Assembly: GCA_005502875.1 (NCBI GenBank)
Contig: SCMV01000008.1
Location: 1 to 64,000, forward strand
Source of the DNA: Comamonadaceae bacterium 2PF
Lineage (GTDB): Bacteria; Pseudomonadota; Gammaproteobacteria; Burkholderiales; Burkholderiaceae_C
DNA: 64,000 nucleotides
Direction: 5' to 3'
Position 1 is the first letter of the stretch. The number at the start of each line of letters is the position of its first letter. A program made the position numbers and the translations under genes. The notes under the pieces are model-generated. The model worked only from the letters and a program-made list of their open reading frames with translations. It was not told the origin of the DNA and searched no databases. Shown piece after piece: positions 15,798 through 24,857 of the stretch.

Positions 15798-16997
15798 TCA
15801 ACGCCCGGTCACCAAGCGCCGCGTGTGCCTTGCGATCATCCGCTCCTCATCGGTCGGCACCACCCAGGCGGTCACGGCGCTGCCTGGTGCGCTGATGCAA
15901 AGCTGCTGGCCATCGGGCAAAGGTCGCGCTTCGCGGTTGACCTCTTCATCCAGCGCCAGGCCCAGCCAGGCAGCCTGACGGCACACCGCCTCGCGGATCG
16001 GCGCAGCGCGCTCACCGATGCCCGCGGTGAACACCACCGCGTCCAGCCCACCCATCACGGCCGCCATGGCGCCCAGCTCGCGGGTGATGCGGTGCACATA
16101 CAACGCAACGGCTTCTTTGGCTTGCGGGCGTTCGCTGGCCAGCAGCGTGCGCATGTCCGACGACTCGCCCGACACCCCCAACAAGCCCGAATCGCTGTAG
16201 AGCAGGTGCTCGATGCCCCGGGCGTCGAGCCCCCGCTCGTCCATCAGCCACAGCAGCACCCCTGCGTCCAGGCTGCCGCAACGCGTGCCCATCATCAAAC
16301 CATCGAGTGCGGTGAAGCCCATGCTGCTGGCCACGCTGCGCCCACCCTGCATGGCGCACATGCTCGCGCCATTGCCCAGGTGCATGACCACGGTGCGACC
16401 TTGCGCGGCGCGAGGGTCCACGTCAGGCAGGCGGCTGGCGATGTACTCGTACGACAAACCGTGAAAGCCATAGCGCCGCACACCCGCATCGTGCAGCTCG
16501 CGCGGCAAGGCAAAGCGCTGGTGCAAAGGGGGGCAGGTTGCATGGAAGGCGGTGTCGAAACAGCCCACCTGCGGCAGGCCCGGAGCCACGCGCTGCAGCG
16601 CCCGAGCCGCTGAGAGGTTGTGAGGCTGGTGCAGCGGCGCCAGGGGCACCAGCGCATCCAGCTCGGCCAGCACCGCGTCATCGAGCCTGACCGGTGCGCT
16701 GAATCGGTTGCCGCCGTGCACGATGCGATGACCCACCGCGCACAGCGTGTGACCCTTGAGAAAGGGCTGCAGCGCCTGCAGCAAAAAGGCCAGGGCCTCG
16801 TCGTGCGCCAGCGCCTGACCATCGGGCCACGCGTGCTGCAGCACCTCGGTGTCATCGGGCGCGTGCGCCTTCAACCGGGGCCGGCCCTGCAGGCCATCGA
16901 TCTGCCCGTGCAACCAGGGCTCGCTCAGGTCGGCGGGAAACAGCGAGAACTTCAGGCTCGACGAGCCCGCGTTGAAGACAACGATGGCCTGGCTCAT
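15798..16997 (-). CDS. ackA: Acetate/propionate kinase
   Basis: This 399-aa protein is an acetate kinase: it makes ATP and acetate from acetyl phosphate, or the reverse. The signature motifs are FNAGSSSLKFSLF at the N-terminus, HRIVHGG, CFDTAFHAT, VVMHLGNGASMCAMQGGRSV, SMGFTALDGLMMGTRCG and FTAGIGERAAPIRE. The start at ATG 16997 overlaps the upstream phosphotransacetylase stop by 4 bp (ATGA), so the two enzymes are made together. Length and motifs are complete. Confidence 0.93.
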   Translation of the reverse strand: MSQAIVVFNAGSSSLKFSLFPADLSEPWLHGQIDGLQGRPRLKAHAPDDTEVLQHAWPDGQALAHDEALAFLLQALQPFLKGHTLCAVGHRIVHGGNRFSAPVRLDDAVLAELDALVPLAPLHQPHNLSAARALQRVAPGLPQVGCFDTAFHATCPPLHQRFALPRELHDAGVRRYGFHGLSYEYIASRLPDVDPRAAQGRTVVMHLGNGASMCAMQGGRSVASSMGFTALDGLMMGTRCGSLDAGVLLWLMDERGLDARGIEHLLYSDSGLLGVSGESSDMRTLLASERPQAKEAVALYVHRITRELGAMAAVMGGLDAVVFTAGIGERAAPIREAVCRQAAWLGLALDEEVNREARPLPDGQQLCISAPGSAVTAWVVPTDEERMIARHTRRLVTGR

Positions 16998-18436
16998 GCC
17001 GAGCCCCCATCCACGCGGCCGTCTTTTTGAGACTCCTGTTCGAGACGCTGCGCCTGCAGCTGCTCGACCTTCTGCTGCTGAGCCCTCGCCAGCAACTTGA
17101 GCACCGCCGCAGAAGCCAGCCGGGTGCGCACGCTGTCGGCCCGGCTGGTCAGGATGATGGGCACGCGCGCGCCCAGCACGATGCCCGCGCTGTCCGCCCC
17201 CGCCAGGTACTGCAGCTGCTTGGCAACCATGTTGCCCGCCTCCAGGTTGGGCACCATGAGGATGTCGGCTCGGCCCGCCACATCGGAGACGATGTGCTTG
17301 GTCTGCGCCGCCTCCACGCTCACGGCGTTGTCGAAGGCCAGCGGACCATCCACCAAACCGCCGGTGATCTGCCCTCGGTCCGCCATCTTGCACAGCATGG
17401 CCGCATCGATGGTCGCCACCATCTCGGGGTTGACGGTCTCGACCGCAGCCAGGATGGCCACCTTGGGCTCGACCACACCCAGCACGTGCGCCAGGTCGAT
17501 GGCGTTTTGCACGATGTCGACCTTGTCGCGGATGCTGGGGGCGATGTTGATGGCCGCGTCCGTCACCAACAACATGCGCGGATAAGCCGGTACGTCCATC
17601 ACGAACACATGGCTGACACGGCGACCGGTTCGCAAGCCCGTGCCCGATGCCACCACCGCACCCATGAGTTCATCGGTGTGCAAGCTGCCCTTCATCAAGG
17701 CCTGCACCTCGCCAGATTTCGCCAACGCCACCGCGGCTTCGGCTGCAGCATGGCTGTGCTCGGTTGGCACCACCCGGTAGGCGGACAGGTCCCAGCCGCC
17801 GGCCTTCGCCACCGCGCGGATCTTGCCCTCTGGCCCGACCAGCACCGGCTCGATCAGGCCATGCCGGGCGGCCTCCAGCGCCCCGCCCAGCGAGGCTTCA
17901 TCGCAAGGGTGAACCACCGCGCACCTCACCGCAGGCTGGCCTTCGCACTCGCGGAACAGGCGCCCGAACACATCGTGGCGGCGCAGCACCACGTTGGGCG
18001 CCTCGCGGCCATCGACCACCTGGCTGGTCAATGGCGCCCTCACGGTGACGGTGCCGGCCAGCAGCACCGCGTCTCCGCGACGCACCTGGCAGTCGAACAA
18101 CACCCGATCGGGCGCCTGCTTTTCCAGCACGGTGACGGAAGCCACCAACTCGTCTCCCACGCAGGCATGGCCCGAGTAGCTGAGCTGGTGCGCCATGATC
18201 ACCGTGCCGGGCCCAGGCAGCTGGCGCTTGAGCATGCCGTGCACGAGCGCTTCGGCGCTGACCCCTTCACAAGCCGGGCCACAGCGTGCGGCCCCGTCGC
18301 CTTCGACAGCGAACGGATCGGCCTCGCCAGAGACCAGCGCCATCAGCTCAACCTCCTGGCTGGTCACCGTGTGGTGCACGACCAAGCCCGCGCCTGGCTC
18401 GATCTGATCGAAGGTGTGGTTGCGGTAGGCGGTCAT
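16994..18436 (-). CDS. MaoC-like hydratase/phosphate acetyl(butyryl)transferase fusion
   Basis: This 480-aa protein joins two domains. Residues 1-150 are a hotdog-fold MaoC-like enoyl-CoA hydratase domain (FDQIEPGAGLVVHHTVTSQE, LPGPGTVIMAHQLSYSGHAC). Residues 170-470 are a phosphate acetyl/butyryltransferase (CDEASLGGALEAARHGLIEP, LMKGSLHTDELMGAVV, FVMDVPAYPRMLLVTDAAIN, VPNLEAGNMVAKQLQYLAG). The transferase makes acyl phosphate from acyl-CoA, which the overlapping acetate kinase turns into ATP and acid. Such fusions are known and are annotated as bifunctional. ATG 18436 gives the usual start MTAYRNHTF. Confidence 0.9.
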   Translation of the reverse strand: MTAYRNHTFDQIEPGAGLVVHHTVTSQEVELMALVSGEADPFAVEGDGAARCGPACEGVSAEALVHGMLKRQLPGPGTVIMAHQLSYSGHACVGDELVASVTVLEKQAPDRVLFDCQVRRGDAVLLAGTVTVRAPLTSQVVDGREAPNVVLRRHDVFGRLFRECEGQPAVRCAVVHPCDEASLGGALEAARHGLIEPVLVGPEGKIRAVAKAGGWDLSAYRVVPTEHSHAAAEAAVALAKSGEVQALMKGSLHTDELMGAVVASGTGLRTGRRVSHVFVMDVPAYPRMLLVTDAAINIAPSIRDKVDIVQNAIDLAHVLGVVEPKVAILAAVETVNPEMVATIDAAMLCKMADRGQITGGLVDGPLAFDNAVSVEAAQTKHIVSDVAGRADILMVPNLEAGNMVAKQLQYLAGADSAGIVLGARVPIILTSRADSVRTRLASAAVLKLLARAQQQKVEQLQAQRLEQESQKDGRVDGGSA

Positions 18437-18656
18437 GGCGCTCCATGTTTTGCTTGCCCCCGAGGCGGACGCCGCCCAGGTGTGGCTCAAGCATAGGGCC
18501 AGAGTGTGAAACCGACGCGCACGGGCGCACGCGAGCACGCGCACGCTTGATCCAGGTTCAACCCGCGCAACGCACTGCCCCAACAAAAACCACCTGCTTT
18601 GCACGGACATTCGCGGCCACTCGACATTCCAAGACGACTGGTCATATTCTTTGCCC

Positions 18657-19298
18657 ATGCCCCGCACAGCCGACCCCACCGACATCCCCCGGCGCCTGAC
18701 CGACGCCGGCTACCTGCTGTTCAACCGGCACGGCTACAACGCCACCGGCATCCAGCAGATCACCGACCAGGCCGGCGTGCCCAAGGGTTCGTTCTACAAC
18801 CACTTTGGCAGCAAAGAAGCCTTTGCCGCCCAGATCATCCGTCACTACGCCGACTGGGTGGACCAAGCCTGGGAGCAGTGCCTGAGCGACGCGCCCCCTG
18901 ACGCGCTGGGCACCATCCGCCACACCTTCGCGCGCTTCGTCGAACACCATGCCCGCACCGAGTGCCAGGGCTGCCTGGTGGGCAACTTCGCGGCCGAAGT
19001 GGCGGAGTCCAGCGCCCCCTGCCGCGAAGTGCTCCAGACCAGCCTCGACGCATGGCGGGTTCGCCTGGCCGACCTCATCGAACGCGCCCAGGCCGAAGGG
19101 AGCATGCGCCGCGACCTGCCCGCCCGCACCCTCTCGCTGCTGTTCTGGGACGCGTGGGAAGGCGCCCTGCTGCGCATGAAGATCGAACGCCACACCGGGC
19201 CACTGAGCGACACCGTCGCGCTGCTGCTCGACAAACTGCTGGCGCCCAGCGCATCGCCTGAAGCACGCCAACCCGGCGGTCCCAGGCCCTCAACCTGA
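18657..19298 (+). CDS. TetR-family regulator (NemR/AcuR-like)
   Basis: This 213-aa protein has a TetR-type N-terminal HTH (RRLTDAGYLLFNRHGYNATG, then QITDQAGVPKGSFYNHFGSK) and a helical ligand domain with CQGCLVGNFAAEVAESS, as in NemR/AcuR-type repressors; the paired cysteines there could sense electrophiles. The neighbouring gene encodes an Old Yellow Enzyme, the typical target of such regulators. A GAC-N5-GTC dyad (18633-18643) lies just before the start and may be part of an operator. ATG 18657 is preferred; 18651 is also in frame. Confidence 0.88.
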   Translation: MPRTADPTDIPRRLTDAGYLLFNRHGYNATGIQQITDQAGVPKGSFYNHFGSKEAFAAQIIRHYADWVDQAWEQCLSDAPPDALGTIRHTFARFVEHHARTECQGCLVGNFAAEVAESSAPCREVLQTSLDAWRVRLADLIERAQAEGSMRRDLPARTLSLLFWDAWEGALLRMKIERHTGPLSDTVALLLDKLLAPSASPEARQPGGPRPST

Positions 19299-19376
19299 CA
19301 CGGCCTCACCCCCCCCCGTTCAACCCCTTGTGCGCCCACCGGGCGCGCCCTTCGCCCCTGTTCACCGGAGCCCCTC

Positions 19377-20471
19377 ATGACCGAGACCACACGCGACCTC
19401 TTCCAACCCTTCAAACTGGGCGACATCCAGTTGGCCAACCGCATGGTGATGGCCCCCCTGACGCGCAACCGCGCAGAAGCCGGCAACGTGCCCGGCGCCA
19501 TGACCATCGAGTACTACGCCCAGCGCGCCAGCCTCGGCCTGATCATCGCCGAGGCCACCCAGGTCTCGGCCCAGGCCCAAGGCTACGTGTCCACCCCCGG
19601 CGTGCACACCCCAGAGCAGATCGCCGCCTGGCGCAAGGTCACCGACGAGGTCCACGCACGCGGAGGCAAGATCTTCGTGCAGCTGTGGCACACCGGCCGC
19701 ATGTCGCACACCGCCTTCCAACCCGGTGAAAACGCCCCCGTGGCGCCGTCGTCGATCCGCGCCAACGCCAAAACCTACATCCCTGGTGCCGGCTACGTCG
19801 ACACCTCGCTGCCTCGCGCGCTCGAGACCGCCGAGATCGCAGGCATCGTCGACGACTTCCGCACCGCTGCGCGCCACGCCATCGAGGCCGGCTTTGATGG
19901 CGTCGAGATCCACGGCGCTCACGGCTACCTGATCGACGCCTTCCTGCGCGACGGCTCCAACCACCGCACCGACCAGTACGGTGGCCCGATCGAGAACCGC
20001 GCCCGCTTCCTGGTCGAAGTCATGACCGCCGTCATCGGCGAAATCGGTGCCGGCAAGGTCGGCATCCGCCTCTCGCCCGTCTCGCCGGTCAACGACTCCA
20101 ACGAGTCCAACCCGCAGCCGCTGTTCGAACACGTGGTGCGCGAACTCGAGAAGCTGCACCCGGTTTACATCCACGTCGTTGAAGGCGCCACGGGCGGCCC
20201 GCGTGACAACGCACCTTTTGACTACGAGGCGCTGCGCAAGCTCTACAGCGGCGTGTGGATGCTCAACAACGGCTACACCAAGGAAATGGCGCAAGAAGCC
20301 GTGGCCTCTGGCCGCGCAGACCTGATCTCCTTCGGTCGCCTGACGATCAGCAACCCGGACCTGGTGCGCCGCTTCAAAGAAAACGCGCCGCTCAACGAGC
20401 TGTTCAAAGACGCCCCGCTCTACGGCGGCCAAGGCCCGCACGGCTACACCGACTACCCGGCGCTGGCCTGA
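19377..20471 (+). CDS. Old Yellow Enzyme-type alkene reductase (NemA-like)
   Basis: This 364-aa FMN enzyme reduces activated C=C bonds (N-ethylmaleimide, enones, nitro-compounds) with NAD(P)H. The TIM-barrel motifs are LFQPFKLGDIQLANRMVMAP, APLTRNRA, IIAEATQVS, FVQLWHTGRMSH, the substrate-binding pair in VEIHGAHGYLIDAFL, DQYGGPIENRARFL, GIRLSPVS and LISFGRLTISNPDLVRR. The His in HGAHGY and the following Tyr region match OYE. It lies 78 bp after the TetR gene in the same direction and is followed by a terminator, so a small detoxification operon is likely. Confidence 0.92.
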   Translation: MTETTRDLFQPFKLGDIQLANRMVMAPLTRNRAEAGNVPGAMTIEYYAQRASLGLIIAEATQVSAQAQGYVSTPGVHTPEQIAAWRKVTDEVHARGGKIFVQLWHTGRMSHTAFQPGENAPVAPSSIRANAKTYIPGAGYVDTSLPRALETAEIAGIVDDFRTAARHAIEAGFDGVEIHGAHGYLIDAFLRDGSNHRTDQYGGPIENRARFLVEVMTAVIGEIGAGKVGIRLSPVSPVNDSNESNPQPLFEHVVRELEKLHPVYIHVVEGATGGPRDNAPFDYEALRKLYSGVWMLNNGYTKEMAQEAVASGRADLISFGRLTISNPDLVRRFKENAPLNELFKDAPLYGGQGPHGYTDYPALA

Positions 20472-20600
20472 CAAAACACCGTGGGGTTGTGTTGTGTTGC
20501 GGCGCGAACGTCAGCGCCGCCACATCCACCCCCCCGGGCCTCGCCACAGCCATGGCCTCAGCAGCCGTCTGTGAGGGGCTTGGACGTTTGAGTGGCAACC

Positions 20601-20631
20601 AAGCCCGATCCACCCACGGTCGGGCTTTTTT
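20601..20631 (+). terminator. Rho-independent terminator after the OYE gene
   Basis: The 8-bp stem AAGCCCGA/TCGGGCTT (20601-20608, 20620-20627) is followed by a run of T. The stretch 20472-20600 before it holds no gene. Confidence 0.8.
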
Positions 20632-20691
20632 GTTGGCTCGCCAAACCAGCATTCGGGACCGCCCGCCTGGCTGGGAAAACAGACCGCAGAA

Positions 20692-20725
20692 AACAAAAAA
20701 GGCCACCCGTTGCCGAGTGACCTTT
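20692..20725 (-). terminator. Terminator of the tRNA-fMet transcription unit
   Basis: On the minus strand AAAGGTCAC (20725-20717) can pair with GTGGCCTTT (20706-20698), with one G-U pair, and the stem runs into TTTTTTG. It lies 50 bp past the 3' end of the first tRNA. Confidence 0.75.
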
Positions 20726-20775
20726 GTTTGTGAAACCTGCCATGCCGCCAATCAAGGAAGCATGCGTTTCTGAAG

Positions 20776-20852
<77 letters not shown>

Positions 20853-20953
20853 CCAGATGAGGTGATGGCACTTGCAAAATCAAGCGATGATCAGCTTGCT
20901 TTTGATGCCAGGGCCCAAGCACTGGTGTGCGTGGCTTGAACCCATGTGTTCTT

Positions 20954-21030
<77 letters not shown>

Positions 21031-21042
21031 ACTGAGACTTAG

Positions 21043-21071
21043 ATTATGGCACGTTTTTGACGCTGTGCCTA
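21043..21071 (-). promoter_or_regulatory. Possible promoter of the tRNA-fMet pair
   Basis: On the minus strand TAGGCA (21071-21066) and CATAAT (21048-21043) are spaced 17 bp apart, just before the second tRNA copy. The -35 matches four of six consensus bases. Confidence 0.4.
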
Positions 21072-21104
21072 CCTCTGGACACAGAATCAGCCAAGAACAC
21101 CAAA

Positions 21105-21138
21105 GAAAAAAGCCCGCTGCTTTCGCAACGGGCTTTTG
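21105..21138 (-). terminator. Terminator of the alpha ribosomal operon
   Basis: After rplQ the minus strand has AGCCCG (21134-21129) and CGGGCT (21116-21111), extended by a TGC/GCA inner stem, followed by TTTTTTC. It is the only strong hairpin after the operon. Confidence 0.8.
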
Positions 21139-21196
21139 GGCTGTGATCCCCCCCACCGGTCGACCAGGTCAACCTGGGGTGGGCGTCAAGCCAAGA

Positions 21197-21586
21197 TCAC
21201 TCGCCAGCTTCGACGGCTTCGTCAGCGTGGCTGCGCTCGACCAGCTCCATGAAGGCCATGGGGGCGTTGTCACCCACGCGATAGCCCATCTTCAGGATGC
21301 GGGTGTAGCCGCCAGGACGCTTGGCGAACAGGGGGCCCAGCACGTCGAAGAGCTTGACCACGTTGTCGCGGTTGCGCAGGCGGTCGAAAGCCAGGCGGCG
21401 GTTGGCGACGGTCGGGACCTTGGCCAGGGTGATCAGCGGCTCGACGATGCGACGCAGTTCCTTGGCCTTGGGCACGGTGGTCTTGATGGCTTCGTGCTCG
21501 ATCAGCGAGTTGGCCATGTTGCGGAACATGGCGGCGCGGTGAGCCGAAGTGCGATTGAGTTTACGGAGACCGTTACCGTGACGCAT
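21197..21586 (-). CDS. rplQ: 50S ribosomal protein L17
   Basis: L17 is a large-subunit protein near the peptide exit tunnel. The 129-aa sequence has the universal start [20 protein letters not shown] and [20 protein letters not shown]. It is the last gene of the alpha operon and follows rpoA by about 100 bp, as in other proteobacteria. The acidic tail [11 protein letters not shown] is typical of longer betaproteobacterial forms. Confidence 0.97.
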   Translation of the reverse strand: MRHGNGLRKLNRTSAHRAAMFRNMANSLIEHEAIKTTVPKAKELRRIVEPLITLAKVPTVANRRLAFDRLRNRDNVVKLFDVLGPLFAKRPGGYTRILKMGYRVGDNAPMAFMELVERSHADEAVEAGE

Positions 21587-21683
21587 GGTGCTTTCCTTTC
21601 ATTATCAAAACCGACGGCCGGTTCAAGGTACCGCCGGGTGCACCGGATGCCCCAGTGACCTGGGTGCATCCACTTTCAAAAAA

Positions 21684-22670
21684 TCAACGCTTGTCCAGAC
21701 CTTGGGGCGGCCAGGCTTCCAGGCGCGAGCCCAGGGCCAGACCACGGGAAGCCAGCACTTCCTTGATCTCGTTGAGCGACTTGCGACCCAGGTTCGGGGT
21801 CTTGAGCAGCTCGGTCTCGGTGCGCTGGATGAGGTCGCCGATGTAGTAAATGTTCTCTGCCTTGAGGCAGTTGGCCGAACGCACGGTGAGCTCGAGCTCG
21901 TCGACCGGACGCAGCAGGATCGGGTCGAAGTGCTGGGCCGACTTGGCGGGCGCATCGAACGCGGCGATCTCGGAGCCTTCCAGCTGAGCGAACACAGCCA
22001 GTTGCTCGACCAGGATCTTGGCCGAAGCACGGATCGCTTCCTCGGGCGAAATGGCGCCGTTGGTTTCGATTTCCATGACCAGCTTGTCCAGGTCGGTGCG
22101 CTGCTCGACGCGGGCGCTTTCAACCGTGTAGCTCACGCGCTTGACGGGCGAGAACGAAGCGTCCAGCACGATGCGGCCGATGGCCTTGCTCGACTCTTCG
22201 CCATAGCGGCGCACGTTGCCAGGCACGTAACCACGGCCCTTTTCAACCTTGATCTGCATGTCCAGCTTGCCGCCTTGCGACAGGTGGCCGATGACGTGAC
22301 CGGGGTTGACGATCTCGATGTCGTGCGGGGTCTGGATGTCGGCGGCGGTGACAGGACCTTCACCGTCCTTGCGCAGGACCAGGGTCACTTCGTCGCGGTT
22401 GTGCAGACGGAACACCACGCCCTTGAGGTTCAGCATGATGTTGACCACGTCTTCTTGCACGCCGTCGATCGACGAGTACTCGTGCAGCACACCGGCGATG
22501 GTGACTTCCGTGGGTGCGAAACCGACCATCGACGACAGCAGCACGCGACGCAGCGCGTTGCCGAGGGTGTGGCCATAACCACGCTCGAACGGCTCGAGCG
22601 TGACCTTGGCACGGTGACCGCCGAGCGGTTCCACCTGGATGGCTTTGGGTTTCAGCAAATTCGTTTGCAT
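21684..22670 (-). CDS. rpoA: RNA polymerase alpha subunit
   Basis: The 328-aa alpha subunit nucleates RNA polymerase assembly and contacts upstream promoter DNA and activators. The N-terminal dimerisation domain (1-230) contains [20 protein letters not shown] and [20 protein letters not shown]. The C-terminal domain (250-328) has the DNA-binding [20 protein letters not shown] with the conserved Arg. The start is ATG 22670. The 166-bp gap upstream of it, after rpsD, holds no gene. Confidence 0.98.
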   Translation of the reverse strand: MQTNLLKPKAIQVEPLGGHRAKVTLEPFERGYGHTLGNALRRVLLSSMVGFAPTEVTIAGVLHEYSSIDGVQEDVVNIMLNLKGVVFRLHNRDEVTLVLRKDGEGPVTAADIQTPHDIEIVNPGHVIGHLSQGGKLDMQIKVEKGRGYVPGNVRRYGEESSKAIGRIVLDASFSPVKRVSYTVESARVEQRTDLDKLVMEIETNGAISPEEAIRASAKILVEQLAVFAQLEGSEIAAFDAPAKSAQHFDPILLRPVDELELTVRSANCLKAENIYYIGDLIQRTETELLKTPNLGRKSLNEIKEVLASRGLALGSRLEAWPPQGLDKR

Positions 22671-22836
22671 GAGGTCTTCCTGTCAATACCCTCGGCTCGT
22701 TACACCGATAAGGCTGCTGGACCAACCGGAGCAACATGCTCCGGCCCTGAAAAACACACGCCGCCGGACTCGAAAGCCCAACGGCGAGGGGCCGCGAGAC
22801 GCACCCGAAGGGCGCATCACGCAGCCAGCGATCGCA

Positions 22837-23460
22837 TCAACGCGAATACAGTTCGACGATCAGCGATTCGTTGATGTCGGAGCCGAACTCGTCGCGATCC
22901 GGGGTCTTCTTGAACACGCCTTCCAGCTTGGCGCCGTCCACTTGCACCCAGCCAGGCAGACCGATGGACTCGGCCAGCTTGTAGGCTTCCTGCACGCGCA
23001 GTTGCTTCTTGGCCTTTTCACGCACGGCCACCACGTCACCGGTCTTGACCAGGTAGGACGGGATGTTCACGACTTCGCCGTTGACCACGATGCCCTTGTG
23101 GCCGACCAGCTGGCGGGCTTCAGCGCGGGTGGAAGCGTAGCCCATGCGGTAGACCACGTTGTCCAGGCGCGATTCGAGCAGGCCCAGCAGGTTGGCGCCG
23201 GTGTTGCCCTTGCGGCGCTCGGCTTCAGCGAAGTAGCGGCGGAATTGCTTTTCCAGCACGCCGTACATGCGCTTGACCTTCTGCTTTTCACGCAGTTGCA
23301 GGCCGAAGTCGGAGGTGCGCGAACCGGAGGTGCGGCCGTGCTGACCAGGCTTGGTGTCGAACTTGGCCTTGTCGCTGATGGGGCGGCGGGCGCTCTTGAG
23401 GAAAAGGTCGGTGCCTTCGCGGCGGGCCAGTTTGGCCTTGGGTCCGAGGTAACGTGCCAC
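22837..23460 (-). CDS. rpsD: 30S ribosomal protein S4
   Basis: S4 starts 30S assembly by binding the 16S 5' domain and, in E. coli, represses its own operon. The 207-aa protein has [20 protein letters not shown] and the S4 RNA-binding domain ([40 protein letters not shown]). The N-terminus lacks the zinc cysteines, as is usual in proteobacteria. It is separated from rpsK by 267 bp that hold a hairpin and a possible promoter. Confidence 0.97.
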   Translation of the reverse strand: MARYLGPKAKLARREGTDLFLKSARRPISDKAKFDTKPGQHGRTSGSRTSDFGLQLREKQKVKRMYGVLEKQFRRYFAEAERRKGNTGANLLGLLESRLDNVVYRMGYASTRAEARQLVGHKGIVVNGEVVNIPSYLVKTGDVVAVREKAKKQLRVQEAYKLAESIGLPGWVQVDGAKLEGVFKKTPDRDEFGSDINESLIVELYSR

Positions 23461-23592
23461 TTTGTGTGTCCTGGTTTATCTGACGCCAGCCCACAAGGGG
23501 CACCGGCGCGAGTCTGCGGGCCTGGGGCGCACAGACGGTGGGCTTCAGTAAAACTGGGCAGCGAAAAGCCACCCAGCATCGGGGAACCTGCG

Positions 23593-23622
23593 ATTGTAGC
23601 AAGCAGGTGCGCCGCACCACAA
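23593..23622 (-). promoter_or_regulatory. Possible internal promoter for rpsD-rpoA-rplQ
   Basis: On the minus strand TTGTGG (23622-23617) and TACAAT (23598-23593) are 18 bp apart, about 130 bp before the rpsD start. It lies just after a terminator-like hairpin, so it could restart transcription of the distal operon. Confidence 0.45.
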
Positions 23623-23644
23623 ATAACCCGACATCGAAGTCGGG
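23621..23644 (-). terminator. Terminator-like hairpin between rpsK and rpsD
   Basis: On the minus strand CCCGAC (23644-23639) pairs with GTCGGG (23632-23627), followed by TTATTT. The stem is short, so it may act as an attenuator rather than a full stop. Confidence 0.4.
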
Positions 23645-23658
23645 ATCATGGAGCGGCA

Positions 23659-23689
23659 ACACCTCGCCGAGAAGACTCGGGCGAGGTGT
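23659..23689. repeat. 10-bp perfect inverted repeat between rpsK and rpsD
   Basis: ACACCTCGCC (23659-23668) and GGCGAGGTGT (23680-23689) form a strong hairpin with an 11-nt loop, 38 bp past the rpsK stop. No U run follows on the minus strand, so it may be an RNA-stability or protein-binding element instead of a terminator. Confidence 0.6.
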
Positions 23690-23727
23690 GTGTTCGGCAC
23701 CTCTGCGAGGCACCGATCAGGCTGGCA

Positions 23728-24132
23728 TCAGATGCGGCGACGCTTCTGAGGACGGCAACCGTTGTGCGGCACCGGGGTCACGTCCGAAATGGAGTTGATC
23801 CGGATGCCCAGCGAAGCCAGGGCGCGAACCGAAGACTCGCGACCAGGACCGGGGCCCTTGATCTCGACGTCCAGGTTCTTGATGCCTTGCTCTTGAGCGG
23901 CGCGGCCGGCCACTTCAGCAGCCACCTGGGCAGCGAAGGGGGTCGACTTGCGCGAGCCCTTGAAGCCCTGACCACCCGACGAAGCCCACGACAAAGCATT
24001 GCCTTGGCGGTCGGTGATGGTGATGATGGTGTTGTTGAACGAAGCGTGCACGTGGGCGATGCCGTCCGCAATGTTCTTGCGGACCTTCTTGCTCACACGA
24101 CGGGCAGCGCTGTTCGCGGGTGCTTTTGCCAT
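23728..24132 (-). CDS. rpsK: 30S ribosomal protein S11
   Basis: S11 sits on the 30S platform by the mRNA exit. The 134-aa protein has the universal [40 protein letters not shown] and ending [17 protein letters not shown]. It follows rpsM by 36 bp. Confidence 0.98.
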   Translation of the reverse strand: MAKAPANSAARRVSKKVRKNIADGIAHVHASFNNTIITITDRQGNALSWASSGGQGFKGSRKSTPFAAQVAAEVAGRAAQEQGIKNLDVEIKGPGPGRESSVRALASLGIRINSISDVTPVPHNGCRPQKRRRI

Positions 24133-24168
24133 GATGTTTCTCTTTCGAACTCAGTCAACCAGCGCAGG

Positions 24169-24531
24169 TCACTTCTTGCCAGCGATGGCCTTGCGCGGAC
24201 CCTTGCGGGTGCGGGCATTCGTGCGGGTGCGTTGACCACGCATCGGCAGGCCACGGCGGTGACGGAAGCCGCGATAGCAGCCCAGGTCCATCAAGCGCTT
24301 GATGTTCATCGAGAGCTCGCGGCGCAGGTCACCTTCGATGGTGAGCTTGCCCACTTCTTCCCGAATCTTTTCCAGGTCGCCGTCGGTCAATTCCTTGATC
24401 TTCTTGTTGAAGGGAATGCCTGCAGCCGAGCAGATTTTCTGCGCGGTGGTGCGACCAATGCCGTAGATCGAAGTCAGACCGATTTCGGTGTGCTTGTGCG
24501 GCGGAATGTTGATGCCAGCAATACGTGCCAT
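24169..24531 (-). CDS. rpsM: 30S ribosomal protein S13
   Basis: S13 lies in the 30S head and contacts the P-site tRNA and the 50S subunit. The 120-aa protein begins [20 protein letters not shown], contains [18 protein letters not shown] and the C-terminal [16 protein letters not shown] segment [20 protein letters not shown]. It follows rpmJ by 41 bp. Confidence 0.98.
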   Translation of the reverse strand: MARIAGINIPPHKHTEIGLTSIYGIGRTTAQKICSAAGIPFNKKIKELTDGDLEKIREEVGKLTIEGDLRRELSMNIKRLMDLGCYRGFRHRRGLPMRGQRTRTNARTRKGPRKAIAGKK

Positions 24532-24572
24532 AACTGTCCTCTGAACGCGTGTGTCGTCGCTTGGTCAGGCCA

Positions 24573-24686
24573 TCAGCCTTGACGTTGCTTGTGACGCGGG
24601 TCGGTGCAAATCACGCGAACCACACCCTTGCGACGGATGATTTTGCAATTGCGGCACATAACCTTGACGGATGCCGAGACTTTCAT
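24573..24686 (-). CDS. rpmJ: 50S ribosomal protein L36
   Basis: This 37-aa protein reads [20 protein letters not shown] at its start and ends [12 protein letters not shown]. Its Cys-Cys-Cys-His set (CRNC, CTDPRH) is the zinc-binding C+ form. Upstream the minus strand carries AGGAGAAGACC before ATG 24686. It sits between secY and rpsM. The 171 bp between secY and rpmJ do not contain infA. Confidence 0.96.
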   Translation of the reverse strand: MKVSASVKVMCRNCKIIRRKGVVRVICTDPRHKQRQG

Positions 24687-24857
24687 GGTCTTCTCCTGAA
24701 CCGCCAGTTGCCCAGCGGAAATTCGCCCACGTTTCCGGGGTCAAAAACTCCAGCTCACTTCGCCCGGAACACGATGCGAGCACCGACTCAAACCTGTTTC
24801 AAGCTTCGCACGTTGGGCGTTGCCGCCCGGCGTGTTGGCAGTGGTAGGCCACTGCGT

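Noticed and set aside
24565-24857. infA between secY and rpmJ
   Set aside because: No frame in this interval resembles IF-1; the open frames present are shadows.
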